Of a DNA stretch of 5,940 nucleotides, positions 1 to 5,016 are shown in pieces. The notes beneath the pieces were generated by a model. The model saw only the letters and a list, made by a program, of their open reading frames with translations, was not told where the DNA came from and did no database searches. The translations under genes were made by a program, and so were the position numbers. Positions within the stretch are counted from its first letter, which is position 1. Each line of letters begins with the position of its first letter. The stretch lies in assembly GCA_026388915.1 (NCBI GenBank), contig JAPLIW010000858.1, positions 1 to 5,940 of the forward strand. Direction: 5' to 3'. This stretch comes from Deltaproteobacteria bacterium. Lineage in GTDB: Bacteria > Desulfobacterota > SM23-61.

Positions 1-1
1 A

Positions 2-835
2 GAGGCGCTGGAAAAAGCGGTGAGCGACTCGCCAATTTTTGCTTCCTCCATTGACGCTCAGACGAAACCATCATGTCTTGTCTTTTTCACAAACGGAGAA
101 ACTTGCAGATTCGACAATACGGACGACCTTCTCACTCATCCAAACGTTGAGCCAGAAGTTATTACTGGGCTAGAAATCTCGAAGGGTTCATCAAATCAGG
201 CGCAAGTCAACGTGCTGTTGGAACCTGATGGTGATGTCACCCTTGACATCACGGGACCTACTCATGTCGTAGATGGTGCTGCTCACTCACTCCGGCAACG
301 CCTTGTGGCAATTGACCAACGCTACTCGTGGGCAGCTCGCTTTTTCATTCTCAATCCGCGGCCCCGGCGCATAGCCTCAATGTTTGCCGTTAGTTCCTTC
401 CTTTTGCTATCATTCTTTGTGGGCATGTATGTGTATGCCCTCGTCGTGGGCGTAAACGTGAATCCTGGTCTGATCCCCAAGGGTATGAGTTACTACCAAC
501 GAGTGGAGGATGCGATCAATTCATCTGATTTGGGCAAGAAACTGAATGTTCTTCTCATAGGGAATTACCGGGGGTTCACGAACGTATCAGATTTTCTGGT
601 AATATATCGGAGCCGCATTGGATATTGCATATTTGCTTTTGTGATCCTCTCCTTCGCCGCATGGGTTTCACGTCACCTGACCCGCTACTATCCAAGAGCC
701 TATTTTGCACTGGGTAAGCAGATTGACCATATGAAAAAGATTGAGAAAGGGCGTGAAATGTGGGTGATTGGCATTTTCATAGCCTTTTTCGTGAACCTGG
801 CAGCCGGGTTTTTGATTTTGATATTCGGCCAGTGA
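2..835 (+). CDS. Membrane protein of unknown function, 5' end cut by window edge
   Basis: The reading frame is open to the left edge (codons for E-A-L-E-K-A precede the first GTG at 20), and no ribosome binding site stands before that GTG, so the true start is probably outside the window. Counting from the GTG codon, about 110 soluble residues rich in beta-prone segments are followed by three hydrophobic helices at roughly 119-143, 201-217 and 248-269. A polar loop of about 55 residues separates helix 1 from helix 2, and a basic loop (around 217-245) separates helix 2 from helix 3. It ends on TGA with almost no tail after the last helix. I do not recognise the family and see no catalytic motif. 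An attC-like stretch starts eight bases after the stop, so it could be an integron cassette gene, but that is weak. Real gene: fairly sure; function: unknown. Confidence 0.72.
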   Translation, partial: EALEKAVSDSPIFASSIDAQTKPSCLVFFTNGETCRFDNTDDLLTHPNVEPEVITGLEISKGSSNQAQVNVLLEPDGDVTLDITGPTHVVDGAAHSLRQRLVAIDQRYSWAARFFILNPRPRRIASMFAVSSFLLLSFFVGMYVYALVVGVNVNPGLIPKGMSYYQRVEDAINSSDLGKKLNVLLIGNYRGFTNVSDFLVIYRSRIGYCIFAFVILSFAAWVSRHLTRYYPRAYFALGKQIDHMKKIEKGREMWVIGIFIAFFVNLAAGFLILIFGQ

Positions 836-843
836 AAATGAGC

Positions 844-980
844 ACCCAACAAGCGAATGGAGAGCGACTTCGGGGTAGTTGGGCCACTTCGTGCTGCGGC
901 TATCCCGACCCGCACATTCATCTCCTTTATACTCAATTCAAACAGTAATCCTCGCCGATACGCGCTATCTCCGGTTGAAC
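844..980 (+). other. Integron attC-like palindromic stretch (tentative)
   Basis: ACCCAAC (844-850) fits the RYYYAAC core and GTTGAAC (974-980) fits GTTRRRY. Inside them GGAGAGCG (859-866) can pair with CGC-TA-TCTCC (963-972) with a two-base bulge. It starts eight bases after the stop of the upstream gene, where a cassette recombination site would be expected. Against it: the outer cores pair only over AAC/GTT, and the spacers are unequal (8 versus 1 base). A second GTTGGGC at 878-884 pairs with CCCAAC 845-850 and gives a different hairpin. No integron integrase is visible. Bases 836-1006 otherwise hold no gene I can support. Confidence 0.22.
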
Positions 981-1006
981 AGTAGTAGGTGAAGTCCAGG
1001 TTTCCC

Positions 1007-1036
1007 AAAACAAATAAAGCCCCTTTGCAGAGGCTT
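1007..1036 (-). terminator. Rho-independent terminator downstream of truncated yjbQ
   Basis: Read on the minus strand, AAGCCTC (1036-1030) pairs with GGGGCTT (1023-1017) around a six-base loop (seven pairs, one of them T-G). It is followed by TATTTGTTTT (1016-1007). On the plus strand no T tract follows, so it serves minus-strand transcription, i.e. the yjbQ remnant that ends at 1125. Confidence 0.6.
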
Positions 1037-1124
1037 CTGAGCGGGGGATCTTTCTGGATTAGCTCTGAGGTAAGCGGGAGGGGGCTTCAGTCTTGGGTGT
1101 CACCATGGATCTTAAATTGATAAA

Positions 1125-1265
1125 CTAGATATGTTTTGTATTTACCAGGATCAACCCCTCCCGGATCTCGCTCTCTTTCAAGCATTCTTCCACTTGGGCT
1201 GTAATGTTGATAAAGGCCCGCCTAGTAGGAATGTTGAACCAGAGTTCTTTTCGATAGCTCTTCAT
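1125..1265 (-). pseudogene. yjbQ: YjbQ/UPF0047 family (secondary thiamine-phosphate synthase-like), N-terminal third only
   Basis: The 46 residues start with MKSYRKELWFNIPTRR and continue with a segment matching the N-terminal strand-helix part of the YjbQ family, ending in LVNTKHI just before a TAG. Full proteins have about 135-140 residues and continue after this histidine with a conserved T/S-A-S-x-F-I-N block that carries the active-site region. After the TAG the frame reads Phe-Ile-Asn once and then nothing like the family, which suggests a small deletion around the TAS codons plus loss of everything downstream. The start is well supported: GAGGAGGAGG lies just before the ATG. YjbQ proteins have weak thiamine-phosphate synthase activity in some bacteria; this fragment should be inactive. 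Its promoter (near 1352-1380) and a terminator (1007-1036) are still present, so it may be transcribed. Confidence 0.75.
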
Positions 1266-1341
1266 TTCCTCCTCCTCTTCCCCAATTATTGATCCTGGTG
1301 GACGGATATAAAGAATGATGCAAAACTATTTATTTTTCCTG

Positions 1342-1357
1342 TATAATATATATTATA
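1342..1357. promoter_or_regulatory. 16-bp perfect AT palindrome between divergent genes
   Basis: TATAATATATATTATA is its own reverse complement and carries a TATAAT box on each strand. It sits between the minus-strand yjbQ remnant and the plus-strand mntA. On the plus strand the matching -35 position (1319-1324, TGCAAA) is poor, so plus-strand initiation for mntA would be weaker or depend on an activator. It could serve as a shared, easily melted start region or an operator. Confidence 0.35.
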
Positions 1358-1380
1358 AAGTACCCTTTTAAAAATGGGAA
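1352..1380 (-). promoter_or_regulatory. Promoter of the yjbQ remnant (TTCCCA-17-TATAAT)
   Basis: On the minus strand TTCCCA (1380-1375, four of six matches to consensus) is followed after 17 bases by a perfect TATAAT (1357-1352). Transcription would start near 1345 and leave a leader of about 80 bases before the ATG at 1265. The -10 box is one half of a perfect AT palindrome described separately. Confidence 0.5.
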
Positions 1381-1404
1381 ACGAGGTTACTCAATAGTTT
1401 CAAG

Positions 1405-1734
1405 ATGATTCCTCTGATTGAAAAAAAGCGTCTTGCCATGGATGAACTCTGCCGAAAGTACCGAGTCACCCGTCTAGAGGTATTCGGTTCGGCCGCAGGA
1501 GATTCTTTTGACCCGGAAAGATCGGATATTGACTTCCCAGTGGAGTTCCAGATCGGATCGAACTTAGGGCCCTGGATGGCGAATTATTTCGATTTTCGGT
1601 CTGAGTTGGAAAATTTGCTGGGCTGTAAGGTTGATTTAGTAATGCAATCAGCCATGAAGAACCCTTATTTTATAAAAGAAGTCAATCGGAGTAAGAAGCT
1701 TCTATATGAAGTAAAAATCCCCCAAATGGCTTGA
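1405..1734 (+). CDS. mntA: MntA-type nucleotidyltransferase antitoxin (MNT domain)
   Basis: A 109-residue minimal nucleotidyltransferase. The signature GS (28-29) followed by S-D-I-D (40-43) gives two metal-binding aspartates, D41 and D43, and the third carboxylate is D77 in KVDLV. In MntA/HepT systems the MntA enzyme adds AMP groups to a tyrosine of the HEPN ribonuclease HepT and so silences it; that is family knowledge. The start at 1405 matches usual family N-termini (an IxxxR helix before the RLEVFGSAA strand) although no good ribosome binding site precedes it. After D43 the strand reads F-P-V-E where most relatives have two leucine-like residues, so the proline is unusual and may mark loss of constraint. 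Its toxin partner directly downstream is destroyed, leaving an orphan antitoxin. Confidence 0.85.
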   Translation: MIPLIEKKRLAMDELCRKYRVTRLEVFGSAAGDSFDPERSDIDFPVEFQIGSNLGPWMANYFDFRSELENLLGCKVDLVMQSAMKNPYFIKEVNRSKKLLYEVKIPQMA

Positions 1735-1780
1735 AGATATTCGTGCCTCAGCGGTATTTATCTCGCAGGTTTCGGCGTGA
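1706..1780 (+). pseudogene. HepT (HEPN ribonuclease toxin) remnant, start region only
   Basis: In the frame shifted from mntA, codons from 1721 read PKWLEDIRASAVFISQVSA and then stop (TGA 1778-1780). This matches the first helix of DUF86/HepT proteins, which commonly begin with P-K-W-L-x-D-I. The probable original start is the ATG at 1706, overlapping the end of mntA as usual for this pair, but its third codon is now TAA. The HEPN catalytic RX4-6H motif near the C-terminus is absent. A further frame after 1776 reads KRNKSYNEP, which might be a frameshifted continuation of helix 1 to 2, but this is uncertain. Full-length HepT has about 110-140 residues. Not functional. Confidence 0.6.
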
Positions 1781-1879
1781 TTCACCAAAAGCGGAACAAG
1801 TCCTATAACGAGCCTCTGCCGTCATTTTTTTCTTCCCGACCCATAAGGCCGATTTAATAATCCGCCCTGCGACTATATT

Positions 1880-1884
1880 GGAGA
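1880..1884 (+). promoter_or_regulatory. Ribosome binding site of the Phd-type antitoxin
   Basis: GGAGA lies four bases before ATG 1889. A TATATT at 1874-1879 could be a -10 box, but no convincing -35 stands 16-18 bases upstream (GATTTA at 1851-1856), so transcription may instead come through from mntA. Confidence 0.5.
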
Positions 1885-1888
1885 TCAG

Positions 1889-2155
1889 ATGAAGGACATT
1901 ACGGTTAGCATAACGGAGGGGAGGAAAAAGTTCAGCCGGTTGGTCCACGGAGCTCTGAACAATAAGGAAAAGATCATCATAACCAAGAGGCAAAAGCCTG
2001 TTGCGGTCATTATCCCCTACGATGAATATCGGCGATCCATGCGATTCGAGGGCTATAAAAAAATCATCGATGCTCGGGAAGCCTTTTTAAAAGCCGGGGT
2101 TAAAGCTAAGGACGTGTACAAAGAATCCCAAAAGCAACTGGAGCACAGATCTTGA
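1889..2155 (+). CDS. Phd/YefM family antitoxin
   Basis: An 88-residue protein with the typical Phd/YefM fold: an N-terminal beta strand and helix (VSITEGRKKFSRLV, residues 6-19), then KEKIIITKRQKPVAVIIPYDEY (26-47), the strand pair and 'P-x-x-x-Y' end of the DNA-binding domain. A helical tail (about 50-86) would wrap the cognate toxin. Such antitoxins dimerise on a palindromic operator and repress their own operon while neutralising the toxin. The stop overlaps a TTG that begins PIN-like codons, the usual arrangement with a VapC-type toxin, but that toxin is truncated. The antitoxin itself looks complete and is therefore an orphan that could act as a free repressor or neutralise a relative elsewhere. 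Confidence 0.85.
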   Translation: MKDITVSITEGRKKFSRLVHGALNNKEKIIITKRQKPVAVIIPYDEYRRSMRFEGYKKIIDAREAFLKAGVKAKDVYKESQKQLEHRS

Positions 2156-2229
2156 GGAGAGTCGTATTGGATGCCGGCAAAGATTTGGATGGGGGTAAAA
2201 AGGCCTGGAAACAGCTGAGGCATAGATGA
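2152..2229 (+). pseudogene. PIN-domain (VapC-like) toxin remnant
   Basis: Starting at TTG 2152, overlapping the antitoxin stop, 25 codons read LRRVVLDAGKDLDGG and then an unrelated basic tail to TGA 2227-2229. R-R-V-V-L-D-A is the usual first strand of PIN toxins, whose aspartate (D7 here) is the first metal ligand; in normal proteins S/T-alpha-helix residues follow and three more acidic ligands come later. Those are missing, so the gene seems to have been cut right after the first strand and joined to other DNA. The match is short (seven residues), so the identification leans on the position after a Phd antitoxin. Confidence 0.45.
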
Positions 2230-2339
2230 GCAAATTGGAGGAGGCATTTTCCAAATTAGGAGAATCGACAATTGAATACCCTGAACAGCCTCTTTCTCTC
2301 TTACAAGAAAGCGTGTGTCATGCGCAATGCACCGTATGA
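2226..2339 (+). CDS. Short ORF of unknown origin, ends in a repeat motif
   Basis: ATG 2226 overlaps the TGA of the PIN remnant by ATGA and opens 37 codons beginning MSKLEEAFSKLGESTIEYPE. The first 28 residues look protein-like (amphipathic, acidic), while the last ones run into the GGGGACG-type repeat motif at 2334-2351. GAGG-like sequence before the ATG is poor (GCTGAGGCATAG). It may be the start of a gene cut by a rearrangement, or chance. No family recognised. Confidence 0.2.
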   Translation: MSKLEEAFSKLGESTIEYPEQPLSLLQESVCHAQCTV

Positions 2340-2351
2340 ATCAACGTCCCC
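2334..2351 (-). repeat. Copy of the GGGGACGTTGRTTCA repeat motif
   Basis: On the minus strand this reads GGGGACGTTGATTCATAC. It differs by one base over the first 15 from the right arm of the 83-bp element at 3208-3290 (GGGGACGTTGGTTCA), and its TTCATA also matches the left arm there. No partner arm in opposite orientation is seen within 1 kb upstream, so this would be a solitary end. Confidence 0.5.
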
Positions 2352-2378
2352 AAAGCTTCACGATAACTTTTCATGGCA

Positions 2379-2483
2379 CCCCCCCCTTTTTCAATCCGTT
2401 TTATCACAAATCAACCGGGTCTACAAATCGGGGAGACACAATGCAAAGATGTGCCCTTTCCTCCCTCTTTCCCTTTCCCTTTC
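2379..2483. repeat. Homopolymer and polypyrimidine tracts upstream of the mazEF-type operon
   Basis: Eight C followed by five T at 2379-2391, and an unbroken 30-base pyrimidine run at 2454-2483 containing a repeated CCCTTT unit that is mirror-symmetric. The run ends 16 bases before the -35 box of the downstream promoter. The stretch 2352-2499 holds no gene I can support. Confidence 0.5.
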
Positions 2484-2499
2484 AAAACCCCCAAATCGC

Positions 2500-2540
2500 T
2501 TGACGTCCATCCGGGTATGATATATCACCATACTGGAGGT
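2500..2540 (+). promoter_or_regulatory. Promoter, operator and RBS of the RHH antitoxin-MazF operon
   Basis: TTGACG (2500-2505) is a strong -35. Possible -10 boxes are TATATC (2521-2526, 15-base spacing) or TATCAC (2523-2528, 17-base spacing). A perfect 10-bp palindrome TGATATATCA (2518-2527) lies over the -10, within a wider pair GTATG (2515-2519)/CATAC (2529-2533), which suits autoregulation by the RHH antitoxin. GGAGGT (2535-2540) is the ribosome binding site, five bases before ATG 2546. Confidence 0.55.
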
Positions 2541-2545
2541 GTCTG

Positions 2546-2788
2546 ATGGCCACCGCGAAGATTGCAATCACTCTGGGACAAGAGACCTTAAATCGGATCG
2601 ATCATTTGATCCGGCGGCACGTCTTTCCGAACCGAAGCAAGGCCATTCAGCAGGCGGTTCAGGAAAAGCTGGACCGGCTGAAAAGAAGCCGCCTGGCCCG
2701 GGAGTGTGCCAAGCTTGAACCCGCGTCGGAGAAGGCTATGGCTGAGGAAGGTATGTCTGTGGAGCTAAATCAATGGCCGGAATATTAA
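2546..2788 (+). CDS. CopG/RHH-family (MazE-like) antitoxin
   Basis: An 80-residue ribbon-helix-helix protein: the DNA-contacting strand AKIAITL (4-10), helix A (about 11-25), the turn with N-R-S-K (29-32) and helix B (31-45). The C-terminal tail ending in GMSVELNQWPEY is of the type that lies in the active-site cleft of its MazF partner. It has an excellent ribosome binding site and a promoter with an internal palindrome that it probably binds as a dimer to repress its operon. The toxin gene begins inside its last codons (16-base overlap), the usual coupling that keeps antitoxin synthesis ahead of toxin. It appears complete. Confidence 0.9.
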   Translation: MATAKIAITLGQETLNRIDHLIRRHVFPNRSKAIQQAVQEKLDRLKRSRLARECAKLEPASEKAMAEEGMSVELNQWPEY

Positions 2789-3111
2789 GGGGTGAAATCC
2801 GTTGGGCCGATCTGAATCCAGTTCGGGGGCGGGAACATGCCGGCGTCCGCCCCGTCCTTATTCTAAGCCATGATATCTTCAACGAACGCTCCGGCACGGT
2901 GATTGCCGTAGCGATAACCAGTCAACCGCAACGCGCGGGTTTTCCCCTTACCCTTGATTTGAAATCCGTCGATTTACCCAAACCCTCATGGGTCAAAATA
3001 AGCCAGATCCGAACCCTCGCCGTTGAACGGATCGGGAAGGGAATCGGCCGTATTTCTCCTGAAGAGTTGGATCAGATTATCGAGGGTCTTTATGAGATCA
3101 TAGGTAGTTGA
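2773..3111 (+). CDS. MazF/PemK-family mRNA interferase toxin
   Basis: A 112-residue protein with the complete PemK/MazF fold. RGEIRWADLNP (6-16) is the first strand, G-V-R-P-V-L (24-29) carries the catalytic arginine (R26) and A-I-T-S-Q (47-51) the catalytic threonine (T49), at the spacing seen in MazF enzymes. The later segment SWVKISQIRTL and the terminal helix are also present. These toxins cut single-stranded RNA at short motifs and stop growth when the antitoxin decays. GGAG (2761-2764) lies eight bases before the ATG, inside the antitoxin gene. It is the only complete toxin of the three TA loci here, so it should be the only one able to act as an addiction module. The cleavage motif cannot be read from sequence. 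Confidence 0.92.
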   Translation: MAGILRGEIRWADLNPVRGREHAGVRPVLILSHDIFNERSGTVIAVAITSQPQRAGFPLTLDLKSVDLPKPSWVKISQIRTLAVERIGKGIGRISPEELDQIIEGLYEIIGS

Positions 3112-3207
3112 TGATGACTCCTACCCAAACCCATTTCGCCACCATTGCCCTGGAAACAAAGTTCCTTTACCCTGTTAAAAAGGCGCGGGTTTTGCCAATG
3201 GATTAAG

Positions 3208-3290
3208 CGGACGTTGGTTCATATACAAATATAGAAGAAATCGGCAATGATTTAGGCGAAATTTAAAGTTGCATTTGAACCAACGTCCCC
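3208..3290. mobile_element. 83-bp palindromic MITE/REP-like element
   Basis: GGACGTTGGTTCA (3209-3221) is a perfect inverted copy of TGAACCAACGTCC (3276-3288); the right end is ...CGTCCCC, the left CGGACG. The 54-base centre is AT-rich and has no coding capacity of its own. The minus-strand acyltransferase frame leaves its homology where the element begins (3290) and stops inside it (3263). The left side begins two bases after the stop of a short frame at 3111-3206. The form (short, AT-rich centre, GGGGACG ends) resembles IS200/RAYT-associated palindromes known to me from related genomes; that assignment is an inference. Confidence 0.6.
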
Positions 3291-3643
3291 TTCCACGTTG
3301 ATCCGAGGATTATCTTTTCGACTCCGATAAACCGAAGAAACAGATGGGAGACCTTCATAAACCATAAAGGGTGCTGCATCCAGGCATGTGAATGATGCCG
3401 AATGAAAACAACAAAGTAGAGAATAATATAAGTATGCCAATGGCATAAAATGTAATTGGGCCGGCTGGCAAGGTGCTTTTCTCCTTCAAATACAATTTTA
3501 CTCGTATAATGCACGAGAATTGCATAGACAAAACAAACAACCGCACAACCATAGCTAAAAAAATAGAAAAAGGGCAGGAGAACAGTAGGAACGGTGTCCA
3601 CATTGTATCTATTCAGTATCGATTTCCACAGTCCTTTCGACAT
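3263..3643 (-). pseudogene. Lysophospholipid acyltransferase-like (DUF374-type) protein, C-terminus lost
   Basis: With start ATG 3643 the protein has 126 residues: a hydrophobic anchor at about 19-44, then VFEGEKHL (51-58), NYILCHWHTY (63-72) with the H-W-H motif in the place of the catalytic His region, WMQHPLW (88-94) and the GVEKIILGSTW strand (107-117). After that the frame reads nine residues of the inserted palindromic element and stops. Related enzymes have 200 or more residues and continue with an R-G-S/G-G-type region, so roughly the C-terminal half is gone and activity is unlikely. An alternative ATG at 3682 overlaps the radical SAM gene by 25 bases; I prefer 3643 (AGGG eight bases upstream, 14-base gap), but either is possible. 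It was probably co-transcribed with the radical SAM gene and would have acylated a lipid or lipid-like product at the membrane. Confidence 0.6.
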
Positions 3644-3657
3644 GGCGCATGCCCTGA

Positions 3658-4539
3658 TTACCTGGAAGTGGGATAACTCCATAAACTCCCATCTTCAAGC
3701 TTGGCCGCAAGCCAAAATACAACCCAGGCTCCACAAAGGTCGCAATCCACATCATTGCCGTAACAGCAATAGGGATTCACGAACTCGCTGCCTTGAAGAT
3801 ACAGGGGCAGGATTAGTCTTTTGGAGGGGCAATTATCAGTGACTGTCTTGGCGTTTTCCGAAAGCATCAATTCGAGACTTCGCCTATTACTCCAAATAAA
3901 GTCAGGATACTTTTCTTTAAGCCTCATTACCGTTTGAACCGCCCTATCCCGACGGATCAGTGAACTCCAGGTGAGATCGGACCTGTCTTCCCTCTGAGGT
4001 ACGTAAAAGGAGAATGTCATTCCTTCGGCACGAGTGGGCCTCAGGATTTGGACCAATTCTTCCAACGAGTCTTCGTTGCGTTTCGTCACCACACACTGAC
4101 ACATGACTGTCGACGCAAATTTTTCAGGTATCTTTGAAATAGTGTCCATCACCCTTTTGAAAGTTCCCTTGCCCCGAATGGCGTCATTGAGCTCCGGGGG
4201 ACCATCGATCGAAAAGACATAGGTGCAGTTGGGCAGTTCTATAGGGTCTAGGGTTCCATTGGTGGTGACTGTATTTCTGGTGAAAAGCTTTGCCCCTTCC
4301 CGTAACACGTCCGGCCTTAAGAGGGGTTCACCCCCCATCCATTGCATGACTTGTATTCCTTGGAGCCTCTTCAGTTCTGAAAGCCTCTTGATCATTGTTG
4401 GGGTATCCATCTCCGCGCTTCGTTCATTCGGGTTCCCTTCCCGATAAACAAAACAATGTTTGCAGCGGAGGGTACACCGATTGGTAATGTTTACCATTGC
4501 GCCAGGATATTGCCGGGCAGAGATGTCTGTTTGGTTCAT
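3658..4539 (-). CDS. Radical SAM protein with C-terminal cysteine cluster
   Basis: The 293-residue protein carries the CX3CX2C iron-sulfur motif C22, C26, C29 (RCTLRCKHCF), the SAM-contacting GGEPLLRP (69-76), TTNGT (92-96) and SIDGP (110-114), all typical of the SPASM/MoaA-like radical SAM group. Near the C-terminus five cysteines (C237, C258, C259, C266, C269, within NPYCCYGNDVDCDLCG) could hold a second cluster. The substrate is not known. ATG 4539 is chosen because AAGGGG stands six bases before it and the residues before it in the longer frame (to 4671) do not look conserved. A -35/-10 pair at 4763-4735 gives a leader of about 190 bases. It runs directly into the truncated acyltransferase gene, suggesting a joint pathway, perhaps modification of a lipid or peptide. 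Confidence 0.88.
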   Translation of the reverse strand: MNQTDISARQYPGAMVNITNRCTLRCKHCFVYREGNPNERSAEMDTPTMIKRLSELKRLQGIQVMQWMGGEPLLRPDVLREGAKLFTRNTVTTNGTLDPIELPNCTYVFSIDGPPELNDAIRGKGTFKRVMDTISKIPEKFASTVMCQCVVTKRNEDSLEELVQILRPTRAEGMTFSFYVPQREDRSDLTWSSLIRRDRAVQTVMRLKEKYPDFIWSNRRSLELMLSENAKTVTDNCPSKRLILPLYLQGSEFVNPYCCYGNDVDCDLCGAWVVFWLAAKLEDGSLWSYPTSR

Positions 4540-4734
4540 CGCCCGCCCCTTTTGATTGGTGGTGTTTTGAAAGAAAGCGATCGGAAAAAGAAGCGCCCCG
4601 GGAAGAAAGCAACGGGATTCCTTGAATCCTTGCAGATGGACACCTTCCGGAAGATCATTTTCATGCGGCACCCCAGAAGGTTAGAGTTATGTTGATGGGT
4701 TTTCCAAGCTACAGAGGGGATAACAACCAGCTAA

Positions 4735-4763
4735 AAAATACTCTTTTGGCAATCGGCAGTCAA
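4735..4763 (-). promoter_or_regulatory. Promoter of the radical SAM-acyltransferase operon (TTGACT-17-TATTTT)
   Basis: On the minus strand TTGACT (4763-4758) and TATTTT (4740-4735) are separated by exactly 17 bases; five and four of six positions match consensus. The start site would be near 4728, giving a leader of about 190 bases. No riboswitch recognised in that leader. Confidence 0.55.
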
Positions 4764-5016
4764 GGCAAAAATTGGCCCAATTTTACGGCCCCAAAATTGC
4801 ACAGATCCTGCCAAGGTCATAACCTCGTCCAATTCCACCAGGATTGCATAAATGGTTTGCATGAACTAGACGCTGCGCGTAGTTTCCGAGTTGACAGGTG
4901 AGTAAATAGATCCTGCCTAGTAAGTTAGTTCCCTCTTTTAACGAAAAGATTTCCCTCGTAGACCGATCGGTTTCCCGGTATGGTTTTTCTCAAAATCTCT
5001 CTTAAGGAGGAAAACC
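4764..5016. other. Intergenic stretch before the integrase fragment
   Basis: Contains TTGACA at 4891-4896 without a convincing -10 at 16-18 bases, and a perfect 10-bp palindrome ACCGATCGGT at 4962-4971. A consensus ribosome binding site AAGGAGG (5004-5010) lies six bases before the ATG of the integrase fragment. A 43-codon minus-strand frame (4862-4731) is discussed among the findings. No gene I can support. Confidence 0.4.

Noticed and set aside
832..948. Short plus-strand frame (GTG/ATG after the first gene) ending at 948
   Set aside because: No ribosome binding site of its own and the codons lie in the attC-like region; composition does not look protein-like.
700..1008. Minus-strand frame of 102 codons covering the end of the membrane protein gene and the attC-like stretch
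   Set aside because: One third is antisense to a better gene, no family recognised; the open part coincides with a palindromic repeat-like region.
2272..2520. Plus-strand frame of 82 codons from TTG 2272
   Set aside because: Runs through C8T5 and the polypyrimidine tract, giving low-complexity Pro/Ser/Leu; no ribosome binding site before the TTG.
3111..3206. 31-codon frame overlapping the mazF stop by ATGA (MMTPTQTHFATIALETKF...)
   Set aside because: Could be a gene cut by the palindromic element two bases after its stop, but no family match and too short to support.
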